Positions 7,648 through 16,028 of a stretch of DNA of 17,369 bases are shown here, piece by piece. The stretch lies in NCBI GenBank assembly GCA_937894165.1, contig CALCSX010000124.1:1-17369 (forward strand), written 5' to 3'. This stretch comes from an uncultured Saprospiraceae bacterium (GTDB taxonomy: Bacteria > Bacteroidota > Bacteroidia > Chitinophagales > Saprospiraceae). Within the stretch, counting starts at the first letter, position 1, and the number at the start of each line of letters is the position of its first letter. Below the pieces are notes generated by a model. The model searched no databases and was not told where the DNA came from. It saw nothing but the letters and a program-made list of their open reading frames with translations. A program made the translations under genes and the position numbers.

Positions 7648-9318
7648 ATGGCAGATAATAAAGTAATATTTTCAATGAGTGGGGTTAGCAAAATCATCCC
7701 CCCAAACAAGACAATTTTAAAGAATATCTATTTATCGTTTTTTTACGGTGCAAAGATTGGCGTTTTAGGACTTAATGGTTCCGGAAAGTCTACATTGCTT
7801 AAATTAATAGCCGGTATTGATCAGAATTATCACGGTAAGATAGTTTTTGATCGGGACTATAAAATCGGTTATTTGGCGCAGGAGCCGGAACTTGACGAAA
7901 ATAAAAATGTAAAAGAATGTATTGAGGAAGGAGTTGAAGAGGTTATGAGTTTGCTAAGGGCTTATGAAGAAATAAATTTAAAGTTTTCGGAGCCCATGAA
8001 TGATGATGAGATGAATAAACTCATTGAAAAGCAGGGGGAATTAACCGATCAATTGGAGAAAGTAGATGCTTGGAACATTGACAATAAAATTGCTATAGCC
8101 ATGGATGCCCTGAAATGTCCACCGGCGGATGCTAAAGTATCAGTTCTCTCCGGTGGAGAAAGACGTCGGGTTGCATTGGCCAGATTGTTATTGACTAAAC
8201 CTGATATTTTACTATTGGATGAGCCGACTAACCACCTTGATGCTGAGTCAGTAGCTTGGTTGGAACAATACCTGGCACAATTTCCCGGGACAGTTATCGC
8301 AGTAACACACGATAGATATTTCCTTGACAATGTGGCAGGATGGATTTTGGAGTTGGATCGTGGTGAAGGTATTCCATGGGAGGGTAATTATTCAAGTTGG
8401 CTAGATCAGAAAGCCAAGCGATTGGCTCAAGAGGAAAAGCAAGAGTCCAAGCGTAGAAAGACACTCGAAAGAGAGTTGGAATGGGTTAGAATGGCACCTA
8501 AAGCCAGGCAAGCCAAGAGCAAGGCAAGATTGAGTGCTTACGACAAGATGGCTTCACAAGATACAAAGGAAAGAGAGTCTAAATTGGAGTTATTCATACC
8601 GAATGGACCTCGATTAGGGGACAATGTAATTTCTCTTCAGAATGTCACTAAAGGATATGGAGACAGGACGCTAATTAAAGACTTAACATTCGATGTGCCA
8701 CGAGGAGCAGTCGTAGGGATTATTGGTCCAAATGGGCGAGGTAAATCAACCTTGTTTAGGATGATAATTGGGAAGGAAAACCCTGACAGTGGAAAGGTGG
8801 AGATAGGAGAAACCGTAAAATTGTCTTATGTGGATCAGAGTCACGAGGACCTGAAGCCTGACAAGTCTATTTATGAGGTTATTTCCGGTGGTAATGATAT
8901 GATTACAGTGGGAAGTTCAGAATTAAATGCTAGAGCATATATTAGTAAATTTAACTTTAGTGGATCAGACCAGGGCAAAAAAGTTAGTATCCTTTCTGGA
9001 GGGGAAAGAAATAGAGTCCATCTCGCGATGACCTTGAAGGATGGAGGGAACGTACTTTTACTGGATGAACCTACCAATGATATTGACGTTAATACCTTGA
9101 GATCATTGGAGGAGGCAATCGAGAATTTTGCCGGATCTGCTCTTATCATTTCGCATGACAGGTGGTTTATTGACCGATTGGCAACGCACATTTTATCTTT
9201 TGAAGATGATAATAATATCATCTTCTTCGAAGGCAACTACAGCGATTATGAAGAAGCAAAAATGGAAAGACTAGGAGAGACTCCTAAAACCAGATTTAAG
9301 AATTTATTATCGCTATAG
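7648..9318 (+). CDS. ettA: ABC-F translational throttle/energy-sensing ATPase EttA
   Basis: EttA is a soluble twin-ATPase that binds the ribosomal E site and gates the first elongation steps according to ATP/ADP level. The 556 residues match E. coli EttA (555) along their length. Walker A GLNGSGKST is at 41-49, an acidic arm region at about 85-140, signature LSGGE at 167-171 and Walker B ending DEPTNHLD at 191-198. The segment THDRYFLDNVAGWILELDR then leads to GEGIPWEGNYSSW. A charged coiled linker (about 250-310, with ELEWVRMAPKARQAKSKARL) follows. In the second half are GPNGRGKST (360-368), LSGGE (449-453) and DEPTNDID (473-480). The start was set at ATG 7648 (MADNKVIFSM) because it aligns with family N-termini; a TTG 18 bases earlier lies inside the promoter candidate. 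The second Walker A has Arg364 where Ala is usual. The E1 gene follows after 25 bases. Confidence 0.95.
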   Translation: MADNKVIFSMSGVSKIIPPNKTILKNIYLSFFYGAKIGVLGLNGSGKSTLLKLIAGIDQNYHGKIVFDRDYKIGYLAQEPELDENKNVKECIEEGVEEVMSLLRAYEEINLKFSEPMNDDEMNKLIEKQGELTDQLEKVDAWNIDNKIAIAMDALKCPPADAKVSVLSGGERRRVALARLLLTKPDILLLDEPTNHLDAESVAWLEQYLAQFPGTVIAVTHDRYFLDNVAGWILELDRGEGIPWEGNYSSWLDQKAKRLAQEEKQESKRRKTLERELEWVRMAPKARQAKSKARLSAYDKMASQDTKERESKLELFIPNGPRLGDNVISLQNVTKGYGDRTLIKDLTFDVPRGAVVGIIGPNGRGKSTLFRMIIGKENPDSGKVEIGETVKLSYVDQSHEDLKPDKSIYEVISGGNDMITVGSSELNARAYISKFNFSGSDQGKKVSILSGGERNRVHLAMTLKDGGNVLLLDEPTNDIDVNTLRSLEEAIENFAGSALIISHDRWFIDRLATHILSFEDDNNIIFFEGNYSDYEEAKMERLGETPKTRFKNLLSL

Positions 9319-9343
9319 TTTTACCAGATTGAAAAATTATTTA

Positions 9344-11419
9344 ATGAAGACCGATACCCGGACACAATTAGACAAGAAAACAGCAGTGAGAGCCTTTGAG
9401 TTAATGTGCACTGCGAAGACTATGTCTGAGACCTATGAAAAGAATTTTAAAGTAGCATCGAAATATGTTCATGCTACATCCCGAGGACATGAAGCCATAC
9501 AAATAGCGACCGGAATGTTATTACGACCATGCGATTATCTGTCTGCTTATTACAGAGATGATGCGATGTTGCTGGCTATTGGTATGAAGCCATATGATTT
9601 AATGTTACAGTTATTGGCTAAGAAAGACGATCCATTTTCCGGAGGAAGGACATACTATTCACATCCAAGTCTTAATGATCCGGACAAGCCAAAAATTCCA
9701 CATCAATCCTCAGCGACCGGTATGCAAGCTATACCTACCACAGGAATTGCGATGGGAATAAGGTATCGAGAGAAGCGGGGTATGATGGATTTCTTTACTG
9801 AGCCGGATCCGATAGTGGTTTGTTCTTTGGGGGATGCCTGTATCACGGAAGGAGAGGTAGCAGAAGCTTTTCAAATGGCGGCTTTAAAACAATTGCCTAT
9901 TATCTATTTGGTTCAAGATAATGATTGGGATATTTCAGCGAAATCTGAAGAAATTCGTGCAATGAATGCTGCTGAATATGCGGAGGGTTTCAAAGGAATT
10001 GAAATACGATCTATAGATGGAACAGATTTTAGGACTTCGTATGAAACTATGGCTGAGGTAGTTGATATAGTTAAAAAGGAAAGAAGGCCTTTTCTAATTC
10101 ATGCTACAGTTCCCTTGCTTAATCATCATACTTCAGGTGTAAGAAAAGAGTGGTATAGAGATGACTTAGAAGAGGCGAAAACGGATGATCCTTATCCAAA
10201 AATGAGACAATTGCTATTGGAGATGGGTGTTTCGGAGGATGAGATAACAGATTTAGAAAATAGTGTACTAACAGAAGTAGAGCAAGCATTCGAGAGCGCT
10301 AAAGGTGCTGCAGATCCCGATGCCGAGGATTTGTTTAATCATGATTTTGCACCCGAGGTCACTTTAAAAGAGTCAGGGATTCGCAAGCCTGAAAACGGAG
10401 ACGAAAAGGTGATGGTTGATTCAGCTTTATTTGCTATTCAGGAGATAATGGAAGCTCACCCGGAGAGTTTACTTTACGGACAAGATGTCGGAGGAAGACT
10501 CGGCGGCGTATTTCGAGAGGCAGCCACCTTAGCCCAGAAATTTGGGGAGGATCGGGTATTCAATACCGCTATTCAAGAGGCATTTATCATTGGATCAACA
10601 GTGGGTATGTCGATCGTGGGTTTGAAACCTATAGTAGAAGTGCAATTTGCGGATTATATTTGGCCGGGTCTGAATCAACTTTTTACAGAGGTGAGCAGAT
10701 CTTGTTACTTGTCAAATGGGAAGTGGCCAATAAGCATGGTGTTAAGAGTGCCGATAGGGGCATACGGCAGTGGTGGTCCATATCATTCCTCTTCAGTAGA
10801 ATCGGTAGTTGCTAATATAAAAGGAATAAAGATAGTATATCCCAGTAATGGAGCAGATATGAAAGGCTTAATGAAAGCGGCCTATTACGATCCAAATCCT
10901 GTTGTAATTTTCGAACACAAGGGTTTATACTGGTCGAAAGTTCCGGGTACAGAGAAAGCCAGAACTGTTGAGCCGGATAAGGATTATATTATCCCATTGG
11001 GGAAAGGAAATATATTTCAATCCGCCAATGAAGAGGAAATAGCCAAGGGAGGTTCAGTTCTTGTCGTAAGCTATGGAATGGGTGTTCATTGGGCTTATCA
11101 GGCGAGCAAGAAGTGGCCGGGCAGGGTAGAAATTCTAGATTTACGAAGTTTATATCCCTTAGATGAAGAGTTGATATATGAAAGAGTGAAGATTCATGGA
11201 CGGATTCTAGTGGTAACGGAAGAGCCGGTTAACAATTCCTTCGCTCAAAGTATATCAGCGAGAATTCAGGAAAATTGTTTTGAGAGTTTAGATGCCCCGG
11301 TAAGAACAATTGGATCGGAGAATCTGCCTGCCATACCATTAAATGAGGTATTAGAAAAAACGATGATTTTATCTTCAAAAAAGGTGGAGGTGGCCATTGG
11401 GCAGTTGATGGCTTATTAG
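9344..11419 (+). CDS. 2-oxoisovalerate (branched-chain 2-oxo acid) dehydrogenase E1, fused alpha and beta subunits
   Basis: This thiamine diphosphate enzyme decarboxylates 2-oxo acids from Val, Leu and Ile and passes the acyl group to the lipoyl arm of E2, feeding acyl-CoA and branched fatty acid synthesis. The 691 residues join an alpha part (about 1-340) to a beta part (about 354-691). Alpha features are YYRDDAMLLAIG (69-80) and the ThDP/Mg motif GDACITEGE (163-171) ending in QDNDW (191-195), with Asp-Asn in place of the usual Asn-Asn. Beta features are LLYGQDVGGRLGGVFR (376-391), Glu412 in the position of the ThDP-activating Glu (inferred), and GAYGSGGPYHSSS (472-484) with the catalytic His481. 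Substrate preference (branched chain rather than pyruvate) is inferred from similarity. ATG 9344 is preferred over an in-frame TTG at 9329. It is 25 bases after ettA, so co-transcription is likely. E2 and E3 genes are not in the window. Confidence 0.88.
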   Translation: MKTDTRTQLDKKTAVRAFELMCTAKTMSETYEKNFKVASKYVHATSRGHEAIQIATGMLLRPCDYLSAYYRDDAMLLAIGMKPYDLMLQLLAKKDDPFSGGRTYYSHPSLNDPDKPKIPHQSSATGMQAIPTTGIAMGIRYREKRGMMDFFTEPDPIVVCSLGDACITEGEVAEAFQMAALKQLPIIYLVQDNDWDISAKSEEIRAMNAAEYAEGFKGIEIRSIDGTDFRTSYETMAEVVDIVKKERRPFLIHATVPLLNHHTSGVRKEWYRDDLEEAKTDDPYPKMRQLLLEMGVSEDEITDLENSVLTEVEQAFESAKGAADPDAEDLFNHDFAPEVTLKESGIRKPENGDEKVMVDSALFAIQEIMEAHPESLLYGQDVGGRLGGVFREAATLAQKFGEDRVFNTAIQEAFIIGSTVGMSIVGLKPIVEVQFADYIWPGLNQLFTEVSRSCYLSNGKWPISMVLRVPIGAYGSGGPYHSSSVESVVANIKGIKIVYPSNGADMKGLMKAAYYDPNPVVIFEHKGLYWSKVPGTEKARTVEPDKDYIIPLGKGNIFQSANEEEIAKGGSVLVVSYGMGVHWAYQASKKWPGRVEILDLRSLYPLDEELIYERVKIHGRILVVTEEPVNNSFAQSISARIQENCFESLDAPVRTIGSENLPAIPLNEVLEKTMILSSKKVEVAIGQLMAY

Positions 11420-11454
11420 GAAATCGTGAAATAAAGGTTTGGAAATTATTTGAA

Positions 11455-11472
11455 ACTGGAGTTATCTCCAGT
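11455..11472 (+). terminator. Candidate terminator of the ettA-E1 operon
   Basis: ACTGGAG and CTCCAGT form a perfect 7-bp stem with the loop TTAT, 36 bases after the E1 stop codon. The bases after it (ggatacattattattta) are T-rich but not a clean T run, so termination strength is uncertain. Confidence 0.4.
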
Positions 11473-11571
11473 GGATACATTATTATTTAATCTGCAAGTA
11501 TATTTTTATTTGAATGATTAATAGGTTTAATCGTATCATTTTTATTCTAGTATTTCTTGAAACCTGCTTCT

Positions 11572-11681
11572 GCGTGAGGAGGGTAAAGGGCTGTAAGGTA
11601 TGATCCCGCAGCCCTGCGGAGGGTCATACGGCACCCCGGAACACTCCGACCTCTGCGGAATTAAAGGAGCGGAGGGCACGC
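11572..11681 (+). repeat. Structured intergenic element, copy B
   Basis: The element begins GCGTGAGG and ends GGGCACGCC; GCGTG (11572-11576) pairs with CACGC (11677-11681). A hairpin at 11598-11629 has outer arms GTATGA/TCATAC and an inner palindrome CCGCAG-CC-CTGCGG. AGGGCTG (11587-11593) could instead pair with CAGCCCT (11609-11615), so two exclusive folds exist. The core at 11628-11653 follows at once. CCTCTGC (11650-11656) pairs with GCGGAGG (11669-11675), including one G-U pair, across 12 bases. One base separates that stem from the closing stem. Copy A at 1536-1731 has the same order and junctions with different stem sequences. No coding potential was seen. Function is unknown; a REP/MITE-like mobile repeat and a structured RNA are both open. 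Confidence 0.75.
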
Positions 11682-11861
11682 CACAAAAAAAAACAACCAT
11701 TCTTAATGAGAATAAATACTATTTATTTATAATATTATTTTATTGTTTCTTATTTTCATACTTTTAAATTTTGAAAGATTGCATAAGGGTAAAATCCAGT
11801 TTATCATTATTTAAAAGAATCCATCTAGTTAAAAACAACCCATAATTCCAAATTCAGGTCC

Positions 11862-14800
11862 ATGAAAATTACATTTTCTACTTTATTAATTTTCTTTTTC
11901 ATATTAAATTGTGTCAAGGGTCAAGAGGCATTCTGGTCAGTTCAAGACGATAGAAATGCTTTAAATTCAGATATTCAAACGGTCTCGGCCATGCGATATT
12001 CTGTAGATATCGGAAAATTAAGATCAGCATTGGAAGCCGCACCGGTAGGAAAATTAAATGAACGATTAAGGTTATCGAATACTATTCTGCTACCAAATCC
12101 GTCGGGTGGTATCGATACGTTTGATGTAGTAAACTCTCCCATCATGCAAGAGGGATTAAGTGCGAAATATCCGGCAATTCAGACGTTTCGAGCTGTCAAA
12201 AAGGGTGATCCAACTGTCAAGGGATCCTTAGATATAACATATCAAGGTTTTCACGCCATGATTTTTGAAAATGGTGAACAATGGTTTATAGATCCTATCA
12301 ATCGATTTGACAGCATTAACTATCAAGTTTATTACAAATCGGATTTCAGAACTGATAAAAGAATGATCTGTCTTGTAAATGACAGGCACGATCACGATCA
12401 CAAGGAGCATTCGCATGATGATAGAGCTATCAGAGATTGTTCGTTACGAACGTATAGAACATGTGTTGCTGCCACAGGAGAGTATAGCCAATTCCATGGT
12501 GGGACGAAACCGTTAGCGCTATCGGCAATTGTTACATCAGTTAATAGGGTGAATCATATCCTTAACATGGATATGGCCATTAATTTGATTCTTATTGACA
12601 ATAATGATGAGGTAATATATCTGAATGGATCATCTGATCCCTATTCCAATGGAGATGGTGGTGAGATGTTAGGTGAGAATATTGAAACTTTAAGCGATAT
12701 AATTGGTTCAGCGAATTACGATTTTGGACATGTGTTCAGCACGGGGGGCGGTGGCGTTGCGTATCTAAATTCTGTTTGTGGTAATTCAAAAGCAGGAGGT
12801 GTGACAGGATCAGGCAGCCCGGTAAATGATCCTTTTGACATCGATTACGTTGCTCACGAAATGGGACATCAAATGGGTGGAAATCACACGCAGAATAATA
12901 GTTGTAATAGGGCAAATACAGCATCTTATGAACCGGGCAGCGCATCGACTATTATGGGTTATGCTGGCATTTGTTCTCCCAATGTTCAAAACAATTCCGA
13001 TGCTTATTATCATGTGCGCTCTCTCGAAGAGATGACGGCATATATGTACAATGGCAATGGAAACAGCTGTGCGCAGCAAATAAGTTTAGAAAATACTCCT
13101 CCTGAAATAGTCAACGTACCGACCAATCTCACGCTTCCCATTTCAACTCCATTTGAGTTAACTGCAGAAGCAATTGATGATGATGGAGACGATTTACTCT
13201 TCTGTTGGGAACAATACAACAATGAAATAGGTGATATGCCCCCTGCTTCTACCAATCCCACCGGACCGGTTTTCAGAAGTCTTAATCCTACGTCAAATCC
13301 CACTCGAGTTTTTCCAAATATTGAAGCAGTAATCAACAATGAAACTCCTACATGGGAGGTTTTACCATCTGTATCCAGGGATATGGACTTTAAGGTGACT
13401 GTCAGAGATAGATTTGAGGAGATTGGGTGTATCGACACAGAAACTTCCAATTTAAATTTTGACAATTCTGCCGGTCCATTTCTTGTGACTTATCCCAATT
13501 CCAGTGGGATTATATTGCCGGCAGGAGTTCAGATTGGTGTTAGCTGGGATGTTGCTAATACTAGCGGTGGAGCCGTGAACGCAGCCACTGTGGATATATT
13601 TTTGTCTGAAGATGGTGGTTATACATACCCTTATTTATTGGCTGAGAATGTTCCAAACGTAGGAACTGCAGATGTTTTTATTCCTGCCATCGAAACAGAA
13701 ATGGCAAGAATTAAGGTTAAAGGTAATAATCACGTTTTCTTTGACATTTCCGATAATAATTTCACCATTGAGACAAGTGAATCTACCTTCGTAGTAACAA
13801 CGGATAAACTTTCTACCACTTTATGTCCGGGACAAAGCGATGCGATTATCTTTAGTTCGCTCGCACTTTTGGGATATACGGGAGAAATAACCTTCAGTCT
13901 TTTATCTCCAGCACCCCAAGGTCTATCAGTTAACTTTTCTGAAGATGTGATTGAGGTCGGAGAGAGTACAACAATGTCCATGATTTATAATTCCTTTAAC
14001 TCGGGAGGCACCTACATTTTAGAAGTCTTAGCTTCGGACGGGGAAATTGAAAGAATCATAAATATCACTGTAAATTTGGTTGGACTTTTAAATGAATTGA
14101 CATTATTTAGTCCGGCATTTGAAGAAAATAATGTTTCGATAAAGCCAACATTTTCCTGGTCAGAAGAAATAAGTGCAGAAAGTTACATACTAGAAATTAG
14201 TACAGATATTAATTTTGAAGTTGATGTTTACGAATTCTCAGGAATTCAAAGTAATAGTTATGAGATACCTGAATTTTTGGATCAATTGACTACTTATTAT
14301 TGGAGAGTAATGTCTGTCAATGCATGTGAAAGCAGTCCTAGTGAATCATTCGGATTATTTCAGACCGAAAATTGTAAGATCTATCAGAGTCAGGATGTTC
14401 CCTTGACAATCCCTTCTAATCAAAGCACCTCAATAACAAGCAGTTTAATAGTTCCGACTACTTTTTATGATCAAATTATTGATTTGGATGTAATCAGTGT
14501 TTTCGGAACGCACACTTGGATGGAAGATCTTGTTTTTCGAATAAATAAGTCCGGAAATGAGGCGACTTTGGTGGAACAGGAATGCGGAGATGATAATGAT
14601 TTCAGTTTTTCATTTGATGATTCGTCTTCTAATTCGAATATAGAATGCGGACAACCGGTGGGAATGGGCTTGACTTATCAACCCGTAGACAATTTGGACA
14701 TATTTAACGGGATGGATCCGGCGGGAGAATGGAATATGGAAGTGGATGATGTATTTGCTGAAGATGGTGGTGTTCTGGAAAATTGGGGCTTAAAATTCTG

Positions 14801-15920
14801 TTTTGAAAATAATGTATGTAGTCCGGTGGGCATCCCTACGAATACAGGTATCTACATTGCAGATAGTGAGTGTACGGACGAATTTGGATGGACGCATTAT
14901 TACAAGTCAGCCGCTGCCATGCCAATTACAGAGCAAGAAGTGTTACTTCTGTCCATCAAAAAAGATGGTGTAGTAGAAATCAACCCTAATCAGGTCGTTT
15001 TAGGTGTCGGAACGGATCCTGTTTTACATATGAATAATGTCGAATATGTTCCTAATCCCGGCATATGGTATGTACTGTCAAGATACTGGGAAGTAAATCC
15101 GAGCGTGCAACCCGGTTCTGCGGGATGTTTGGTAAGGTATTATTTTTTAGAGAATGAAATTGATGAATTGCTGGATGAAGCGGGGCAGGTGTATGGGCTG
15201 GGGTCTCTGAGGAAATTCAAATTTGATACCGGATCTAATATTGATCCCAATCCTGAAAATGGTCATCTTGAAGCAGGAGAAGCTGATTTTGTGTTAATTT
15301 ATCCGGAGTATGATGAATACAATATCAAATTATATGCCGAGTTTGAAGTGGACGGCTTTTCCGGAGGCGGGCTTGGAGCGGGGGGAGAATTGCCTTTGCC
15401 GATTGAGTTATTGAGTTTTAGCGGAAAGGATACGGAAGAGGGTCATCATTTGATGTGGAAAACGGGGGAAGCCGAAAATTTTGATAAGTTTGAAATCGAG
15501 ATTAGTAAAGATGGCAGATACTTTAGAAGTATAGGGACAATAATGTACAATGAAAATTTGTCGGATTATTTATTTATTAATACATTGATTGATTCTGAGA
15601 TCACATATTACCGCTTGAAAATGATTGATGTTGATGAATCTGTAGCATATAGTCATATAATCTCATTGAAAAGGCAAAAACTTAGGGCAGTTAGTTTCTA
15701 TCCGAACCCTGTGAGTGATATTTTGAATATCAAGATTACAAATGAATATTTAACAAAATCTGTAGAAATCATCAATAGCTTAGGTCAAACACTTACAAGT
15801 ACTACGACGGTAGGTGAGGAATTATTTACAATAGATGTCCGAGATTTAGCTCCCGGAGTGTACTTTATTCGAATAAACAATGATTCGGAATTGGAATATT
15901 TTGAATTTGTAAAACAATAA
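11862..15920 (+). CDS. Secreted reprolysin-like zinc metalloprotease with P domain and T9SS sorting domain
   Basis: This is a large extracellular or cell-surface protease; targets are unknown. The 1352 residues start with a signal peptide (MKITFSTLLIFFFILNCVKG, cut before Gln21). A propeptide-like region of about 150 residues is followed by a His/Asp-rich stretch at about 173-187. The catalytic domain opens at CSLRTYRTCVAATGEYSQFH. The zinc site HEMGHQMGGNH is at 332-342 (HExxHxxGxxH, His332, His336, His342, Glu333), with a Met-turn STIMGYAG around Met365, as in metzincins of the M12B/reprolysin type. Beta-sandwich modules of cadherin/Fn3 appearance fill about 408-830. A proprotein-convertase P domain covers about 836-983 (FGTHTWMEDLVFRI, DPAGEWNMEVDD). 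An unassigned module spans about 985-1170. The C-terminal Por secretion tail has FYPNPVSDILNI near 1278 and ends APGVYFIRINNDSELEYFEF. The last part marks it for type IX secretion across the outer membrane. Confidence 0.9.
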   Translation: MKITFSTLLIFFFILNCVKGQEAFWSVQDDRNALNSDIQTVSAMRYSVDIGKLRSALEAAPVGKLNERLRLSNTILLPNPSGGIDTFDVVNSPIMQEGLSAKYPAIQTFRAVKKGDPTVKGSLDITYQGFHAMIFENGEQWFIDPINRFDSINYQVYYKSDFRTDKRMICLVNDRHDHDHKEHSHDDRAIRDCSLRTYRTCVAATGEYSQFHGGTKPLALSAIVTSVNRVNHILNMDMAINLILIDNNDEVIYLNGSSDPYSNGDGGEMLGENIETLSDIIGSANYDFGHVFSTGGGGVAYLNSVCGNSKAGGVTGSGSPVNDPFDIDYVAHEMGHQMGGNHTQNNSCNRANTASYEPGSASTIMGYAGICSPNVQNNSDAYYHVRSLEEMTAYMYNGNGNSCAQQISLENTPPEIVNVPTNLTLPISTPFELTAEAIDDDGDDLLFCWEQYNNEIGDMPPASTNPTGPVFRSLNPTSNPTRVFPNIEAVINNETPTWEVLPSVSRDMDFKVTVRDRFEEIGCIDTETSNLNFDNSAGPFLVTYPNSSGIILPAGVQIGVSWDVANTSGGAVNAATVDIFLSEDGGYTYPYLLAENVPNVGTADVFIPAIETEMARIKVKGNNHVFFDISDNNFTIETSESTFVVTTDKLSTTLCPGQSDAIIFSSLALLGYTGEITFSLLSPAPQGLSVNFSEDVIEVGESTTMSMIYNSFNSGGTYILEVLASDGEIERIINITVNLVGLLNELTLFSPAFEENNVSIKPTFSWSEEISAESYILEISTDINFEVDVYEFSGIQSNSYEIPEFLDQLTTYYWRVMSVNACESSPSESFGLFQTENCKIYQSQDVPLTIPSNQSTSITSSLIVPTTFYDQIIDLDVISVFGTHTWMEDLVFRINKSGNEATLVEQECGDDNDFSFSFDDSSSNSNIECGQPVGMGLTYQPVDNLDIFNGMDPAGEWNMEVDDVFAEDGGVLENWGLKFCFENNVCSPVGIPTNTGIYIADSECTDEFGWTHYYKSAAAMPITEQEVLLLSIKKDGVVEINPNQVVLGVGTDPVLHMNNVEYVPNPGIWYVLSRYWEVNPSVQPGSAGCLVRYYFLENEIDELLDEAGQVYGLGSLRKFKFDTGSNIDPNPENGHLEAGEADFVLIYPEYDEYNIKLYAEFEVDGFSGGGLGAGGELPLPIELLSFSGKDTEEGHHLMWKTGEAENFDKFEIEISKDGRYFRSIGTIMYNENLSDYLFINTLIDSEITYYRLKMIDVDESVAYSHIISLKRQKLRAVSFYPNPVSDILNIKITNEYLTKSVEIINSLGQTLTSTTTVGEELFTIDVRDLAPGVYFIRINNDSELEYFEFVKQ

Positions 15921-15947
15921 GGATATTAAGTTTCTATCTATAATATT

Positions 15948-15980
15948 GAAGGGTTGTCTTTTACAGAACAACCCTTCTTT
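15948..15980. terminator. Strong hairpin terminator between convergent genes
   Basis: GAAGGGTTGT (15948-15957) and ACAACCCTTC (15968-15977) form a perfect 10-bp stem with a 10-base loop, followed by TTTG on the plus strand. It lies 27 bases after the protease stop and about 50 bases after the minus-strand IscA-like stop, so it may serve both transcripts. Confidence 0.8.
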
Positions 15981-16028
15981 GTAGATCATGAGATGGGACT
16001 TCCCCAAAAAATTTGTATCTTAAACCAC

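Larger units (their letters stand above)
11420..11861. other. Intergenic region between the E1 gene and the metalloprotease gene
   Basis: This 442-base gap holds a short hairpin at 11455-11472, AT-rich DNA to 11560, the folded repeat element copy B at 11572-11681, a run of nine A residues straight after it, and about 160 very AT-rich bases leading to the protease start. No protein gene was seen in it. No exact TAnnTTTG box with a spaced partner was found before 11862. Confidence 0.7.

Noticed and set aside
9329..9343. TTG start giving five extra residues on the E1 protein
   Set aside because: An ATG at 9344 follows directly and gives a normal N-terminus; the extra residues have no support.
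11681..11693. Run of nine A residues after element B as a minus-strand terminator
   Set aside because: No minus-strand gene ends near there; the run may only be part of the element's insertion context.
12736..13465. Several frames of 69-151 codons opposite the metalloprotease gene
   Set aside because: They overlap its catalytic and beta-sandwich coding regions, lack recognisable domains and are shadows of biased codon use.
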